Origin: Erwinia sp. JUb26
GTDB taxonomy: Bacteria; Pseudomonadota; Gammaproteobacteria; Enterobacterales; Enterobacteriaceae
DNA: 64,000 nt
Reading direction: 5' to 3'
Assembly: GCF_003751505.1 (NCBI RefSeq)
Contig: NZ_RJVB01000010.1
Coordinates: 1-64,000, forward strand
Every line of letters starts with the position of its first letter. The stretch's first letter is position 1. A program made the position numbers and the translations under genes. The notes beneath the pieces were generated by a model. The model searched no databases, was not told the DNA's origin, and saw only the letters and a program-made list of their open reading frames with translations. Below are positions 52,452 through 64,000 of the stretch, piece after piece.

Positions 52452-52590
52452 TTACTGATGAAGCTCCGTTTTTACCTGTTCTATTTGCCGATGGAGTTCA
52501 GGCAGCGTTTCAATCCGCGGCCTGAAGGGCAATGGCGGAAAATAACGTAGCACTCAACAGCAAACCGGAAGCGATTAAATTATGTTTTAT
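52452..52590 (-). pseudogene. Broken gene for a small exported protein (frameshift, mutated start)
   Basis: On the minus strand from 52590 one frame reads (ATA)KHNLIASGLLLSATLF then SAIALQAAD, a typical Sec signal peptide, and stops at 52510. A second frame overlapping at about 52517 reads RIETLPELHRQIEQVKTELH and Q, ending at TAA 52452-52454. Joining them needs a net one-base shift, giving a product of about 45 residues. AAAGGG lies 7 nt before the ATA, where an ATG is expected. I do not recognise the family. This lies in the otherwise empty AT-rich gap of 678 bp between fhuA and mrcB. Confidence 0.5.
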
Positions 52591-52766
52591 GCAACATCCC
52601 TTTAATAGAATTAATCAGCGCCAATATCCTCTTCGAACCGGTAATTAAAAAAAGCTATCGCGAGCCTGTTTTTATAACAGGATGTAAATCAGAAGGTTAA
52701 AAAGCACGCAGAATCAAAATAAGCAGTGAATGCAAACCAGTAATTATTTAAATCCTCCATAAAAAT
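52591..52766. other. AT-rich non-coding stretch
   Basis: No open frame with coding character. A small inverted repeat CCTGTT/AACAGG occurs near 52665-52681. The base composition differs from the GC-rich coding neighbours, which suggests old, decaying sequence. Confidence 0.5.
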
Positions 52767-52807
52767 AAAAAACCCGAATTAATAATAATATCGAATTCGG
52801 GTTTTAT
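52767..52807. terminator. Terminator-like hairpin downstream of mrcB
   Basis: AAAACCCGAATT (about 52768-52780) pairs with AATTCGGGTTTT (about 52793-52804), with A and T tracts on both sides, so it could act on either strand. Confidence 0.7.
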
Positions 52808-52832
52808 TTTTACCTAATCCCCTGCCTGTTGA

Positions 52833-52865
52833 CTATTACCGGGGAGATAATCTTCCCGGTAATAG
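52833..52865 (-). terminator. Second hairpin downstream of mrcB
   Basis: CTATTACCGG (52833-52842) pairs with CCGGTAATAG (about 52856-52865). It is a strong stem 18 bp after the mrcB stop, without a U-tract, and may protect the mRNA 3' end. Confidence 0.5.
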
Positions 52866-52882
52866 TGATATCAGCAGGTTAA

Positions 52883-55435
52883 TTACTGACCAAACATATC
52901 CTTAATCCAGCCAGCAACACCGTCGCTGTCCTTCTGTTGATCCTGAGGCTGCTGCGGTTGAGTCTGCGGCTGCCCCTGTGGATTCTGCTGCGGATTGTTG
53001 TTCTGCTGCAGCATATGCTGCTGCTGATCGATCTGCTGCTGTTGCTGCTGGCAGAGCGCATCCGCGTCGGTGGTCCAGACCGGAAGTGAACGCCAGCTGC
53101 TGCTGCCGCTGCCACAGACGAAGTTACCGGCGGAATCGACGTTCATCCGGGCAATATCTTCCGGCGGCGTCAGCTGGAGCGGCATCGGTGCCTGATTTTC
53201 CAGATAGCGTCGATACAGCTGCATCGCCCCGCTGGCCCCGTACAGCTTGGTTGGCTGGTTGTTATCGCGGCCGATCCAGGTAATCGCCACTTCTTTACCG
53301 TCGATTCCGGCGAACCAGCTGTCGACCAGGTTATTGGTGGTCCCGGTTTTCCCGGCCAGCATCGCTTTCGGATACTTAGCACCTAGCGCACGCGCGGTAC
53401 CGTGATCGGCCACCTGCTGCATGGTGTAGAGCGTCAGATAGGCCGCCTGCGCGCTGACCGTCCGCTCCGCCTGCGGGAAGCTCTGGTACAGTACGGTGCC
53501 GTCTTCCGCAATCACCGAACGCAGCGCCGAAAGCGGAGCGCGATTACCGCCGCTGGCAATGGTCTGGAAGGCCTGTGCCACTTCAACCGGCGTCAGGTTC
53601 AGCGCGCCCAGCAGCATCGCCGGAACCGGCTGTAGCTGATCTTTCGACACGCCCAGCTTCGTCCAGGTATCTACCACCTGCGGCAGGCCCAGCGTCATCC
53701 CCAGATTGACCGTCGGCACGTTCATCGAGTTGGTCAGGGCATCCACCAGCATGACCTGACCGCTGAAGCGATGATCGTCGTTCTGCGGACGCCAGACCTG
53801 GCCGTTAGGCTGCTTAAGCGAGATCGGATTATCGGCAATCCACGAGTTCAGGCGGTAGGTGTCCGGCTGGCTCAGCGCCGTCAGATAGGTGGCCGGTTTC
53901 GCCAGGGAACCGATTGAACGCCGCGCCTGCAGCGCACGGTTATACCCGGCAAACTGCGGATCGGCACCGCCGACCATTGCGCGCACTTCCCCGCTAAAGC
54001 GATCGACCACCACCATCGCGGTTTCCAGATCGTTCAGGCCGCGCTGTTTACGCAGTGCCGGAATTCCATCCTCAACGGATTTCTCCGCAGCATCCTGCGA
54101 GACCGAATCCAGCGTGGTGAAGATCTTCACGCCGGAGAGATCTTTGATCTTATCGCCCAGCTTCGCCTGCAGCTCGTTACGTACCATCTGCATAAAGGCA
54201 GGCTGCGGCGTAATCACCCCGCCCTTCGGCTGCACGCCCAGCGGGCGCGCGCTCAGCATGTCGTACAGTTCCTGGTCAATCACGTTCTGCTGCTGTAGCA
54301 GACGCAGCACCAGGTTCCGACGCTCCAGCGCCAGCTTAGGATTACGCCACGGGTTGTACAGCGACGCCCCTTTCACCATGCCAACCAGCAGCGCCTGCTG
54401 ATCGAGGCTCAGCTCGTCAACCGGACGGCCGAAGTAGTAAAGGCTGGCCAGCGGGAAGCCACGGATCTGATCGCTGCCCGCCTGGCCGAGGTACACCTCG
54501 TTCAGATACAGTTCAAGGATGCGATCCTTGCTGAAGCGTGCATCCATGATCAGCGCCATATAGGCTTCGTTCGCCTTACGCCACAGTGAACGCTCGTTGG
54601 TCAGGAACAGGTTCTTCACCAGCTGCTGGGTCAGCGTACTGCCGCCCTGCACCGCACGACCGGCGGTAATGTTGGCGAGGAATGCACGACCAATCGAGAA
54701 GAAGCTGATGCCGTCATGCTGATAGAAGTGACGGTCCTCGGTGGCAACCAGCGTGTCCACCAGCAGGTCAGGGAAACCGGCACGGGGAACGAACAGGCGC
54801 TGTTCGCCGTTCGGCGACTGCAGCATGGTGATCAGCCGCGGATCGAGGCGGAAGAAACCAAAGCTGCGGCCGTTGTCGAGGTTTTTAATGTCGCTCAGGC
54901 TGTCGCCGCTGAAGCTGAGACGCGCGCGGATCTGCCCTTCTTTACTGTCGGGGAAATCAAACGGGCGGCGGATCATCTCAATGCTGTTGGCCTGCACGGT
55001 GAATTCACCTGGGCGCGTCATGCGCGTCACCTGGCGATACTGCGTGCCTTCCAGCAGAGCGATCATCTCTTTTTTGTTGTAGGACATGCCCGGCTCAAGG
55101 CTGACCATACGGCCATAGACCGTGGCAGGCAGCTGCCAGACTTTGCCGTCAATGCGGCTGCGGATCTGTGAATCCAGGTAAACGCCATAGGCGGCCATCG
55201 CCACAATAAAGATCAGCAGCAGTTTCAGCAGTAAGCGCAGCCAGCCGCGTTTTTTACGCGATGGCTTACCATTTCCCTTACGTGGCACCGGGGTTACCTC
55301 CTCGTCGTCCTGGTCATCATCCCGATCGTCATAATCGTCATACTCTTCTTCCCTGTAGCGACCTTTTCCCGCAGATTTCCGCGTTGGCTTGGGCTGCTTA
55401 CCTTTGCGCCCGATAGGCTCGCGATCGTCAGACAT
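52883..55435 (-). CDS. mrcB: Penicillin-binding protein 1B (bifunctional peptidoglycan synthase)
   Basis: Polymerises and cross-links peptidoglycan; anchored in the inner membrane. The 850-residue protein has a charged, Asp-rich cytoplasmic tail, a membrane segment ([20 protein letters not shown]), the UB2H domain, the GT51 transglycosylase with [10 protein letters not shown], and the transpeptidase with SLAK, SMN and KTGTTNN motifs. The C-terminal 65 residues are Gln-rich and end in [14 protein letters not shown] choose the ATG at 55435 ([12 protein letters not shown]), matching E. coli. An ATG three codons upstream is too close to the AGGAG. Confidence 0.96.
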   Translation of the reverse strand: MSDDREPIGRKGKQPKPTRKSAGKGRYREEEYDDYDDRDDDQDDEEVTPVPRKGNGKPSRKKRGWLRLLLKLLLIFIVAMAAYGVYLDSQIRSRIDGKVWQLPATVYGRMVSLEPGMSYNKKEMIALLEGTQYRQVTRMTRPGEFTVQANSIEMIRRPFDFPDSKEGQIRARLSFSGDSLSDIKNLDNGRSFGFFRLDPRLITMLQSPNGEQRLFVPRAGFPDLLVDTLVATEDRHFYQHDGISFFSIGRAFLANITAGRAVQGGSTLTQQLVKNLFLTNERSLWRKANEAYMALIMDARFSKDRILELYLNEVYLGQAGSDQIRGFPLASLYYFGRPVDELSLDQQALLVGMVKGASLYNPWRNPKLALERRNLVLRLLQQQNVIDQELYDMLSARPLGVQPKGGVITPQPAFMQMVRNELQAKLGDKIKDLSGVKIFTTLDSVSQDAAEKSVEDGIPALRKQRGLNDLETAMVVVDRFSGEVRAMVGGADPQFAGYNRALQARRSIGSLAKPATYLTALSQPDTYRLNSWIADNPISLKQPNGQVWRPQNDDHRFSGQVMLVDALTNSMNVPTVNLGMTLGLPQVVDTWTKLGVSKDQLQPVPAMLLGALNLTPVEVAQAFQTIASGGNRAPLSALRSVIAEDGTVLYQSFPQAERTVSAQAAYLTLYTMQQVADHGTARALGAKYPKAMLAGKTGTTNNLVDSWFAGIDGKEVAITWIGRDNNQPTKLYGASGAMQLYRRYLENQAPMPLQLTPPEDIARMNVDSAGNFVCGSGSSSWRSLPVWTTDADALCQQQQQQIDQQQHMLQQNNNPQQNPQGQPQTQPQQPQDQQKDSDGVAGWIKDMFGQ

Positions 55436-55555
55436 TCGTTTCATTTCTCCTGAGGCAGGCGTCGGCAACGCCGACTACTCTCGTCTTACTCTGGTCATTG
55501 CGGAAGAAGAACCTTCCGAAATAACGCGGCCATCACGCCAGCACATCGGCCGGAT

Positions 55556-58003
<2,448 letters not shown>

Positions 58004-58079
58004 GTTTAGCTCCATAACAGCATGGTCTTAATCTTTCGGGCATTGTAGCATTCCCGGGGTTGATTTACCGGAGGACGCG

Positions 58080-58607
58080 ATGCGCGAATCTAAACGGCTG
58101 TTCTTCGGCATCGAATTGCCGAAAGAGATGAAACAGCAGATTATTCAGTGGCGCGCCTGGGGCTTTCCCGCAGACCTGGGCTATCCGGTCGCCGCAGAAA
58201 GTCTGTACCTGACGCTGGCCTGGCTGGGCGAAGTCAGTGATGAGAAAGCGCAGGCGCTGATGCTGCTGGCTGGGCGCATCCGGCAGCCCGGCTTTACGCT
58301 GACGCTGGACGACGCCGGCCACTGGCCGCGTTCTGGTCAGGTCTGGCTGGGGCCGCACTGCGCACCGCGTGGCCTGCTACAGCTGGCCGCACTGCTACGC
58401 GCTCAGGCCGCGCGTCACGGCTGCGCACAATCGCCACAGCCCTTTCATCCGCATGTCACATTACTGCGCCAGGCTACGCAGCCGGTAAAGCTGCCAGCGC
58501 GTGATTTTAGCTGGTCGCTGCCCGTCGGGCGTTTTGTGCTGTTTCAGTCGCACTTCTCCCGCGGGCAAACCCGTGTTAAGGAGATTAAGGGCTGGGCGCT
58601 TCAATAA
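58080..58607 (+). CDS. thpR: RNA 2',3'-cyclic phosphodiesterase family protein ThpR, first catalytic His replaced
   Basis: 2H phosphoesterase (LigT) that opens 2',3'-cyclic phosphates and can ligate tRNA halves in vitro. The fold is clear over 175 residues. The family uses two H-x-T/S-x motifs. The second is intact here (HVTL, His125), but the first reads YLTL: residue 43 is Tyr (TAC at 58206-58208) instead of the catalytic His found in the E. coli enzyme (HLTL). Unless this is a sequence error, normal two-histidine catalysis should be lost or altered. It is followed after 9 bp by sfsA. Confidence 0.9.
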   Translation: MRESKRLFFGIELPKEMKQQIIQWRAWGFPADLGYPVAAESLYLTLAWLGEVSDEKAQALMLLAGRIRQPGFTLTLDDAGHWPRSGQVWLGPHCAPRGLLQLAALLRAQAARHGCAQSPQPFHPHVTLLRQATQPVKLPARDFSWSLPVGRFVLFQSHFSRGQTRVKEIKGWALQ

Positions 58608-58616
58608 GGATTTCCT

Positions 58617-59321
58617 ATGGAATACAGTCCCGCCCTGCAATCGGCAACGCTGATTAAACGCTATAAGCGCTTTCTGGCCGATGTGATCACGCCAGACGGC
58701 GAGACGCTGACCCTCCACTGCGCCAATACCGGCGCGATGACCGGGTGCGCCACGCCGGGGGATACCGTGTGGTATTCCACCTCCGCCAGCCTGACGCGAA
58801 AGTATCCCCACAGCTGGGAGCTGACCGGAACGCAAAGCGGAGAGCTAATTTGCATTAATACCCTGCGCGCCAACACGTTAGTGCGTGAAGCGCTGGAAGA
58901 AGGACGGATTGCAGAATTATCCGGTTACACCCACCTGCAGCCTGAAGTTAAATACGGCGCCGAAAACAGCCGTATTGACTTCCTGTTACAGGCAGAGGGT
59001 TGCCGTAACTGCTATATTGAAGTCAAATCCGTTACGTTATTACAGCAGGGCAAAGGGTACTTCCCGGACGCGGTAACCACGCGTGGCCAGAAGCATCTGC
59101 GCGAGCTGACTCAGATCGCGCAGTCCGGCCAACGGGCAGTTCTGTTTTTCGCCGTTCTGCACTCGGGGATTGAGGACGTTGCCCCCGCAAGTCACATTGA
59201 TGCGCGCTACGCAGAACTATTAGCACAGGCACAGCATAACGGCGTTGAGCTGCTTTGCTATAAGGCACAGTTATCACCCGAAGGGATCAGTCTGATTCGC
59301 CCCCTGAAGGTAGAGTTGTAA
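58617..59321 (+). CDS. sfsA: DNA/RNA nuclease SfsA
   Basis: Named for its effect on maltose metabolism (sugar fermentation stimulation); the family has a PD-(D/E)xK-like nuclease domain, and nuclease activity has been reported. The 234-residue protein keeps the OB-like N-terminus ([17 protein letters not shown]), the RIDFLL block, and the catalytic EVKSVTL followed by [13 protein letters not shown]. It probably shares a transcript with thpR. Confidence 0.95.
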   Translation: MEYSPALQSATLIKRYKRFLADVITPDGETLTLHCANTGAMTGCATPGDTVWYSTSASLTRKYPHSWELTGTQSGELICINTLRANTLVREALEEGRIAELSGYTHLQPEVKYGAENSRIDFLLQAEGCRNCYIEVKSVTLLQQGKGYFPDAVTTRGQKHLRELTQIAQSGQRAVLFFAVLHSGIEDVAPASHIDARYAELLAQAQHNGVELLCYKAQLSPEGISLIRPLKVEL

Positions 59322-59413
59322 AAATTGGCGCAATTTGCTGTTATAAGCACGCTTTCGGCAAGGGGCCAAATACGCTCTTCCTCACATGCTTGTCAAGGCA
59401 TGTTCAGGAATAA

Positions 59414-59442
59414 TTGCCAACCTTAATCGCTTCTGTTATTTA
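59414..59442 (+). promoter_or_regulatory. Candidate dksA promoter
   Basis: TTGCCA (59414-59419), 17-bp spacer, TATTTA (59437-59442) in the 269-bp sfsA-dksA gap. A second -10-like TATAGT is at 59562-59567, close to the start and without a -35. A GC-rich hairpin region (59458-59470) lies in the leader. Confidence 0.4.
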
Positions 59443-59590
59443 TAGCGGCCTGTTTTTTCCCCTCCGGGGGATCGATGCCCGACAGTTTCGGCATGCAGGG
59501 CAGGCAATAGCCGTGTGGGACTTCACCGGCTGACAGTATCTGCAGCCTGAGAAGTGAAGGGTATAGTGCGTGTTATCCAGGAGAAACAAC

Positions 59591-60046
59591 ATGCAAGAAG
59601 GGCAAAACCGTAAAACATCGTCCCTGAGTATTCTCGCCATCGCTGGGGTGGAGCCATACCAAGAGAAGCCAGGCGAAGAGTATATGAACGACGCCCAGCT
59701 GGAGCACTTCAAGAAAATCCTTGAAGCCTGGCGTAACCAGCTTCGGGATGAAGTGGACCGCACGGTTTCGCACATGCAGGATGAAGCTGCTAACTTCCCG
59801 GATCCCGCTGACCGCGCAACACAGGAAGAAGAGTTTAGTCTTGAACTGCGTAACCGTGACCGCGAGCGCAAGTTGATCAAAAAGATCGAGAAGACGCTGA
59901 AGAAAGTGCTGGATGACGATTTCGGCTACTGTGATTCATGTGGCGTTGAAATTGGTATTCGTCGCCTTGAAGCGCGTCCGACTGCCGATATGTGTATCGA
60001 CTGTAAAACGCTGGCGGAAATCCGCGAAAAACAAATGGCCGGTTAA
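59591..60046 (+). CDS. dksA: RNA polymerase-binding transcription factor DksA
   Basis: Binds the RNA polymerase secondary channel and, with ppGpp, controls rRNA and amino-acid promoters, such as the rrn P1 promoter at the left end of this window. The 151-residue protein has the coiled-coil tip Asp71 and Asp74 (DPAD) and the zinc cysteines Cys114, Cys117, Cys135 and Cys138. The ATG at 59591 with AGGAG upstream is chosen; an upstream in-frame start would contain that site. Confidence 0.98.
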   Translation: MQEGQNRKTSSLSILAIAGVEPYQEKPGEEYMNDAQLEHFKKILEAWRNQLRDEVDRTVSHMQDEAANFPDPADRATQEEEFSLELRNRDRERKLIKKIEKTLKKVLDDDFGYCDSCGVEIGIRRLEARPTADMCIDCKTLAEIREKQMAG

Positions 60047-60114
60047 CGGCAACAGGATTGCGCAGTGGATCCGGGAGCGGTTCTCCGTTCCCGTTTCACT
60101 GCCCTTCCCCACTC

Positions 60115-61026
60115 ATGATGTCAGCATCCTATATCGGGCGCTTTGCCCCCTCTCCTTCCGGTGATTTGCATTTCGGCTCTCTGATTGCCGCCGTTGGCAG
60201 CTACCTGCAGGCTCGCGCGCAGCACGGTCTGTGGCGCGTTCGCATTGAAGATATCGATCCTCCCCGTGAAATCCCCGGCGCGGCGACCCGCATCCTGAAA
60301 CAGCTCGAGCATTACGGTCTGCTCTGGGACGGTGACGTGCTGTGGCAGTCGCAGCGCCATGAAGCTTATCGCGCCGCACTCGACTGGCTAAAACAGCAGG
60401 GGAAGAGCTATTACTGCACCTGCACGCGCAGCCGTATCCAGCAGATCGGCGGCCTGTATGATGGCCACTGCCGAACGCTGCATCACGGGGCGCAGCAGGC
60501 CGCGCTGCGTCTGAAGGTGGATGCGCCGGTCAGCACCTTTCGCGATCGCCTGCGCGGTACGGTACAGGCCGATGCGCGCCTGGCCGCCGAAGACTTTATT
60601 ATTCACCGCCGCGACGGACTGTTTGCCTATAATCTTGCTGTGGTGGTTGACGATCGTTTTCAGGGGATCACGGAAGTGGTGCGCGGAGCCGATTTGATCG
60701 AGCCAACCGTCAGGCAAATCACGCTCTATCAGCAGTTTGGCTGGCCAGCCCCTGGTCATCTGCATTTGCCGCTGGTGTTAAATCATGACGGCAACAAGCT
60801 GTCGAAGCAGAATCACGCCGCGCCGCTGCCCGAGGGCGATCCGCGCCCGGCGCTGGTGAAGGCGCTGCGTTTCCTTGGCCAGAGAGTTACAGAAAACTGG
60901 CAGGATTTCAGCCAGCAGGCACTTTTACAGCAGGCGGTCAGTCACTGGGATCTCAGTTTAATCCCGATTACCGACGCGCAGCAGCAGGATACGGCGACAT
61001 CGGCATTCTCAAACGGTTCACTCTGA
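60115..61026 (+). CDS. gluQ: Glutamyl-Q tRNA(Asp) synthetase
   Basis: Truncated glutamyl-tRNA synthetase paralog (YadB) that attaches glutamate to queuosine-34 of tRNA-Asp. It has the HIGH-equivalent SGDLHFGS, a zinc site CTCTRSRIQ...DGHC, and the KMSKS-equivalent KLSKQ, and lacks the anticodon-binding domain. The start is uncertain: adjacent ATGs at 60115 and 60118 have no clear ribosome binding site, and a TTG at 60058 would add 19 residues. I use 60115 (303 residues). The dksA-gluQ pair is the E. coli arrangement, and translation is probably coupled. Confidence 0.92.
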   Translation: MMSASYIGRFAPSPSGDLHFGSLIAAVGSYLQARAQHGLWRVRIEDIDPPREIPGAATRILKQLEHYGLLWDGDVLWQSQRHEAYRAALDWLKQQGKSYYCTCTRSRIQQIGGLYDGHCRTLHHGAQQAALRLKVDAPVSTFRDRLRGTVQADARLAAEDFIIHRRDGLFAYNLAVVVDDRFQGITEVVRGADLIEPTVRQITLYQQFGWPAPGHLHLPLVLNHDGNKLSKQNHAAPLPEGDPRPALVKALRFLGQRVTENWQDFSQQALLQQAVSHWDLSLIPITDAQQQDTATSAFSNGSL

Positions 61027-61084
61027 GCTATGATTAGCCGCTGTTTTTACCGCACAGAATTCATTGTCACTATCGAGGTGTCCC

Positions 61085-62506
61085 ATTTTTACCCGAGTTG
61101 CTAATTTTTGCCGAAAAGTTCTCAGTCGCGATGAGGTTGTACCAGCCGGGATCGAGGAAGTGCGTCAGATGACCGTTATTCCTCGCGATCGTCATAACAT
61201 CTCACGCAAGGACATCAGCGAAAATGCCCTCAAGGTGCTCTATCGCCTGAATAAAGCGGGCTTTGAAGCCTACCTGGTGGGCGGTGGCGTACGCGATCTG
61301 TTGCTGGGTAAAAAGCCGAAAGATTTCGATGTCACCACCAACGCTACGCCGGAGCAGATGCGTAAACTGTTCCGCAACTGTCGCCTGGTCGGTCGCCGTT
61401 TCCGTCTGGCGCACGTGATGTTCGGTCCCGAAATCATCGAAGTGGCCACCTTCCGCGGTCACCACGAGGCGGAACAGCAGCCCGTTGACGATCGCAACAG
61501 CTCGCAGCGCGGCCAGAACGGCATGCTGCTGCGCGATAACATCTTCGGCTCGATCGAAGATGACGCCCAGCGCCGCGACCTGACGATTAACAGCCTCTAC
61601 TACAGCGTGGCGGACTTTACCGTGCGCGATTATGTCGGTGGCCTGAACGATCTGCAGCAGGGCATTATCCGCATGATCGGCGATCCGGAAACCCGCTATC
61701 GCGAAGATCCGGTGCGGATGCTGCGCGTGGCGCGCTTTGCCGCCAAGCTGAATATGAGCATAGCCGCTGAAACCGGTGAACCTATCCCGCGCCTTGCCAC
61801 GCTGCTGCATGATATCCCACCGGCACGTCTGTTTGAGGAATCCCTCAAGCTGCTGCAGGCGGGCTACGGTGAAGCCACCTACCGCAAGCTGTGTGAATAT
61901 CAGCTGTTCCAGCCGCTGTTCCCGATCATTACCCGCTACTTCACCGAACAGGGTGACAGTAATATGGAGCGGATGATCCAGCTGGTGCTGAAGAATACGG
62001 ATACCCGTATTCACACTCAGATGCGCGTAAACCCGGCATTCCTGTTTGCGGCCATGTTCTGGTACCCGCAGCTGGAAGCCGCGCAGAAAATCGCTCAGGA
62101 GAGCGGTCTGGCCTATTACGATGCCTTCGCGCTGGCGATGAACGACGTACTGGATGAAGCCTGCCGTTCGCTGGCAATTCCGAAACGCATCACCTCGCTG
62201 GTGCGTGATATCTGGACCCTGCAGCTGCGCCTGTCGCGCCGCCACGGCAAGCGCGCCTGGAAGCTGATGGAACATCCTAAGTTCCGCGCCGCCTACGATC
62301 TGTTGGCCCTGCGCGCCGAAGTGGAAAACAATCACGAACTGCAGCGCCTGACTACCTGGTGGGGTGAGTTCCAGGTTTCCGCGCCGCCGCAGCAGAAAAC
62401 CATGCTGAACACCCTCGGGGACGATCCGGCACCGCGCCGCCGCACCCGCCGTCCGCGTAAGCGCGTGCCGGGCAGTGGTCGCGGATACGACAACAACAAC
62501 GCATGA
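61085..62506 (+). CDS. pcnB: Poly(A) polymerase I, AUU start
   Basis: Adds poly(A) tails that speed RNA decay and controls ColE1-type plasmid copy number through RNA I. The 473-residue protein has the nucleotidyltransferase block [20 protein letters not shown] with Asp80 and Asp82, a tRNA nucleotidyltransferase-like middle, and a strongly basic C-terminus. The conserved N-terminus [14 protein letters not shown] is preceded by ATT at 61085, with GAGGTG 4 nt upstream. E. coli pcnB is known to start at AUU, and the same codon is kept here. In-frame alternatives upstream would remove that spacing. It overlaps folK by 4 bp. Confidence 0.94.
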   Translation: MFTRVANFCRKVLSRDEVVPAGIEEVRQMTVIPRDRHNISRKDISENALKVLYRLNKAGFEAYLVGGGVRDLLLGKKPKDFDVTTNATPEQMRKLFRNCRLVGRRFRLAHVMFGPEIIEVATFRGHHEAEQQPVDDRNSSQRGQNGMLLRDNIFGSIEDDAQRRDLTINSLYYSVADFTVRDYVGGLNDLQQGIIRMIGDPETRYREDPVRMLRVARFAAKLNMSIAAETGEPIPRLATLLHDIPPARLFEESLKLLQAGYGEATYRKLCEYQLFQPLFPIITRYFTEQGDSNMERMIQLVLKNTDTRIHTQMRVNPAFLFAAMFWYPQLEAAQKIAQESGLAYYDAFALAMNDVLDEACRSLAIPKRITSLVRDIWTLQLRLSRRHGKRAWKLMEHPKFRAAYDLLALRAEVENNHELQRLTTWWGEFQVSAPPQQKTMLNTLGDDPAPRRRTRRPRKRVPGSGRGYDNNNA

Positions 62507-62982
62507 CGCGAGTTTATCTGGCGCTGGGCAGTAATCTGGCCGATCCACTGCTTCAGGTGCAATCGGCACTGGATGCGCTGGCCGCGATTCCGCAGAGCAG
62601 GCTGATCGCCTGCTCTTCTCTCTACCGCACGCCGCCGTACGGCCCACCCGACCAGCCTGACTATCTTAACGCCGCCGTGGCGCTGGATACCGGGCTCAGC
62701 CCCGAAGCGCTGCTGGATCACACCCAGCGCATTGAGCTGGAGCAGGGGCGCGTGCGCAAAGATCATCGCTGGGGCCCACGCACGCTGGATCTCGACATCA
62801 TGCTGTTTGGCAGCCTGACGCTGGACACCCCGCGCCTGACAGTGCCGCACTACGATATGCACAATCGCGCCTTTATGCTGCTGCCGCTGCAGGAAATCGC
62901 CCCCGATCTCTGCCTGCCGGACGGCACGCATATTGCCGATCTGCTGGCCCCGCTGGACAGCAGCGCTATCCGTCCCTGGTAA
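62503..62982 (+). CDS. folK: 2-amino-4-hydroxy-6-hydroxymethyldihydropteridine pyrophosphokinase
   Basis: Transfers pyrophosphate from ATP to the pterin in folate synthesis. The 159-residue protein opens [15 protein letters not shown] and has the HPPK signature [11 protein letters not shown]. The ATG overlaps the pcnB stop as ATGA, so it is translationally coupled. Confidence 0.97.
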   Translation: MTRVYLALGSNLADPLLQVQSALDALAAIPQSRLIACSSLYRTPPYGPPDQPDYLNAAVALDTGLSPEALLDHTQRIELEQGRVRKDHRWGPRTLDLDIMLFGSLTLDTPRLTVPHYDMHNRAFMLLPLQEIAPDLCLPDGTHIADLLAPLDSSAIRPW

Positions 62983-63083
62983 CCGCATGTCGGTGCCGCC
63001 CGAGCTGCGCCGGATATCCCCTTTGCACTCTCCTCCCCATCCTTTAAGATACGCCAACCAGGAAGACTCTTACTGAGGATACG

Positions 63084-63878
63084 ATGAAACCGACTACCGT
63101 CTCGACCTTGCGTCAATGGAAACAGCAGGGGCGTAAATTTGCTTCTATCACCGCCTATGAATTCAGCTTCGCCCGTCTGTTTGCCGATGAAGGCATCCAG
63201 GTGCTGCTGGTAGGGGATTCACTGGGGATGGTGGTTCAGGGCCACGACTCCACGCTGCCGGTCACCGTGTCTGATATCGCTTATCACACCACAACGGTCC
63301 GCCGCGGCGCGCCCGCCGCCCTTCTGCTCGCCGACCTGCCGTTTATGAGCTACAGCACCCCGCAGCAAACCTTCGACAGCGCCGCACAGCTGATGCGTGC
63401 CGGGGCCAACATGGTGAAGCTGGAAGGCGGTAAATGGCTGGCGGAGACGGTGAAGCAGCTGACCGAGCGCGCGGTGCCGGTGTGTGGCCACCTTGGCCTG
63501 ACGCCGCAGTCGGTAAATATCTTCGGCGGGTATAAAATTCAGGGCCGCGCCGAGGCCGACGCCGATCGCCTGCTGGAAGACGCGCTGGCGCTGGAAGCCG
63601 CCGGTATGCAGCTGCTGGTGCTGGAGTGCGTACCGGTGGCGCTGGCAAAACGCGTCACCGACGCGCTGACCATTCCGGTTATCGGCATTGGTGCCGGTAA
63701 CGTTACCGACGGACAGATCCTGGTGATGCACGATGCGTTTGGCATCACCGGCGGACATATCCCGAAATTCGCTAAAAACTTCCTTGCTGAAACCGGCGAC
63801 ATCCGTGCCGCCGTGCGCCAGTACGTCACGGAAGTGGAAAACGGCAGCTATCCCGCCGAACAACACAGCTTCCAGTAA
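63084..63878 (+). CDS. panB: 3-methyl-2-oxobutanoate hydroxymethyltransferase
   Basis: First step of pantothenate synthesis, making ketopantoate from alpha-ketoisovalerate and methylene-tetrahydrofolate, so it depends on the folate pathway served by folK. The 264-residue TIM-barrel enzyme has the metal site [10 protein letters not shown] and the block [22 protein letters not shown] precedes the ATG. It is followed after 15 bp by panC. Confidence 0.98.
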   Translation: MKPTTVSTLRQWKQQGRKFASITAYEFSFARLFADEGIQVLLVGDSLGMVVQGHDSTLPVTVSDIAYHTTTVRRGAPAALLLADLPFMSYSTPQQTFDSAAQLMRAGANMVKLEGGKWLAETVKQLTERAVPVCGHLGLTPQSVNIFGGYKIQGRAEADADRLLEDALALEAAGMQLLVLECVPVALAKRVTDALTIPVIGIGAGNVTDGQILVMHDAFGITGGHIPKFAKNFLAETGDIRAAVRQYVTEVENGSYPAEQHSFQ

Positions 63879-63893
63879 CCGAGGAGAAACACC

Positions 63894-64000
63894 GTGCTGA
63901 TTATTGAAACCCTGCCGCTGCTCCGCCGTGAAATCCGCCGCTGGCGTCAGGATGGTAAACGTATCGCGCTGGTGCCCACCATGGGCAACCTGCACGATGG
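63894..64000 (+). CDS. panC: Pantoate-beta-alanine ligase, 5' part (cut by window end)
   Basis: Only the first 35 codons are present: GTG start at 63894 with GAGGAG upstream, reading [20 protein letters not shown] and then [12 protein letters not shown]. The [10 protein letters not shown] nucleotide-binding motif is typical of pantothenate synthetase, which condenses pantoate and beta-alanine. The panB-panC operon order matches E. coli. Confidence 0.95.
   Translation, partial: MLIIETLPLLRREIRRWRQDGKRIALVPTMGNLHD

Noticed and set aside
52448-52525. Short plus-strand frame MLTDEAPFLPVLFADGVQ... between fhuA and mrcB
   Set aside because: Only 25 codons without a ribosome binding site; the opposite strand gives a better explanation (signal-peptide pseudogene).
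61202-62647. A 481-codon open frame on the minus strand opposite pcnB
   Set aside because: Antisense shadow of pcnB and folK with no recognisable domain or ribosome binding site.

Overview
The window is a stretch of enterobacterial core chromosome. Nearly every gene, and the gene order, matches the dnaE-bamA-fhu-panB neighbourhood of Escherichia coli K-12 (about 3-5 min), read in reverse. The proteins are close to but clearly different from E. coli. Several local differences (no clcA beside hemL, no yadS beside btuF, a one-domain NlpE, a c-type cytochrome behind tilS) suggest a relative such as Erwinia or Pantoea. That placement is inference from gene content, not from a marker phylogeny. I see no prophage, insertion sequence, CRISPR array, tRNA or complete rRNA gene.

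Layout. 1-400: leader and tandem P1/P2 promoters of an rRNA operon that runs leftward out of the window. 408-7090: gmhB, the MetJ-controlled metNIQ methionine importer, rcsF followed by a decayed second rcsF copy, trmO and proS. 7120-13490: nlpE (short), arfB-yaeQ, yaeP-rof, a small cytochrome c, tilS, gloA2, ldcC. 13594-29782: a long minus-strand series accA-dnaE-rnhB-lpxB-lpxA-fabZ-lpxD-skp-bamA-rseP-cdsA-uppS-dxr, which couples fatty-acid, lipid A, phospholipid, isoprenoid and outer-membrane protein biogenesis. 29932-33464: the translation genes frr-pyrH-tsf-rpsB, with an ERIC repeat between rpsB and tsf. 33835-39021: map, glnD, dapD, yaeH on the plus strand. 39121-44617: degP, dgt, mtnN-btuF, a small secreted protein, erpA. 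44894-50000s: hemL and the ferrichrome operon fhuACDB. 52205-52882: an AT-rich gap holding a broken small-protein gene. 52883-64000: mrcB, hrpB, thpR, sfsA, dksA, gluQ, pcnB, folK, panB and the start of panC.

The genes form known pathways: LPS heptose and lipid A synthesis (gmhB, lpxABD, fabZ), envelope assembly and its stress sensing (bamA, skp, degP, rseP, rcsF, nlpE, mrcB), ferrichrome and cobalamin uptake (fhu, btuF), translation (rpsB, tsf, frr, proS, map, arfB, gluQ, tilS) and pantothenate/folate synthesis (panB, panC, folK).

I found no convincing undescribed multi-gene system. The observations most worth a second look are small: an rcsF relic reading in frame into trmO; loss of the first catalytic histidine in ThpR; a frameshifted signal-peptide gene between fhuA and mrcB; a pilin-like mini secreted protein where yadS is expected; conserved AUU initiation of pcnB; and ERIC-type repeats in the ribosomal-protein gene cluster.
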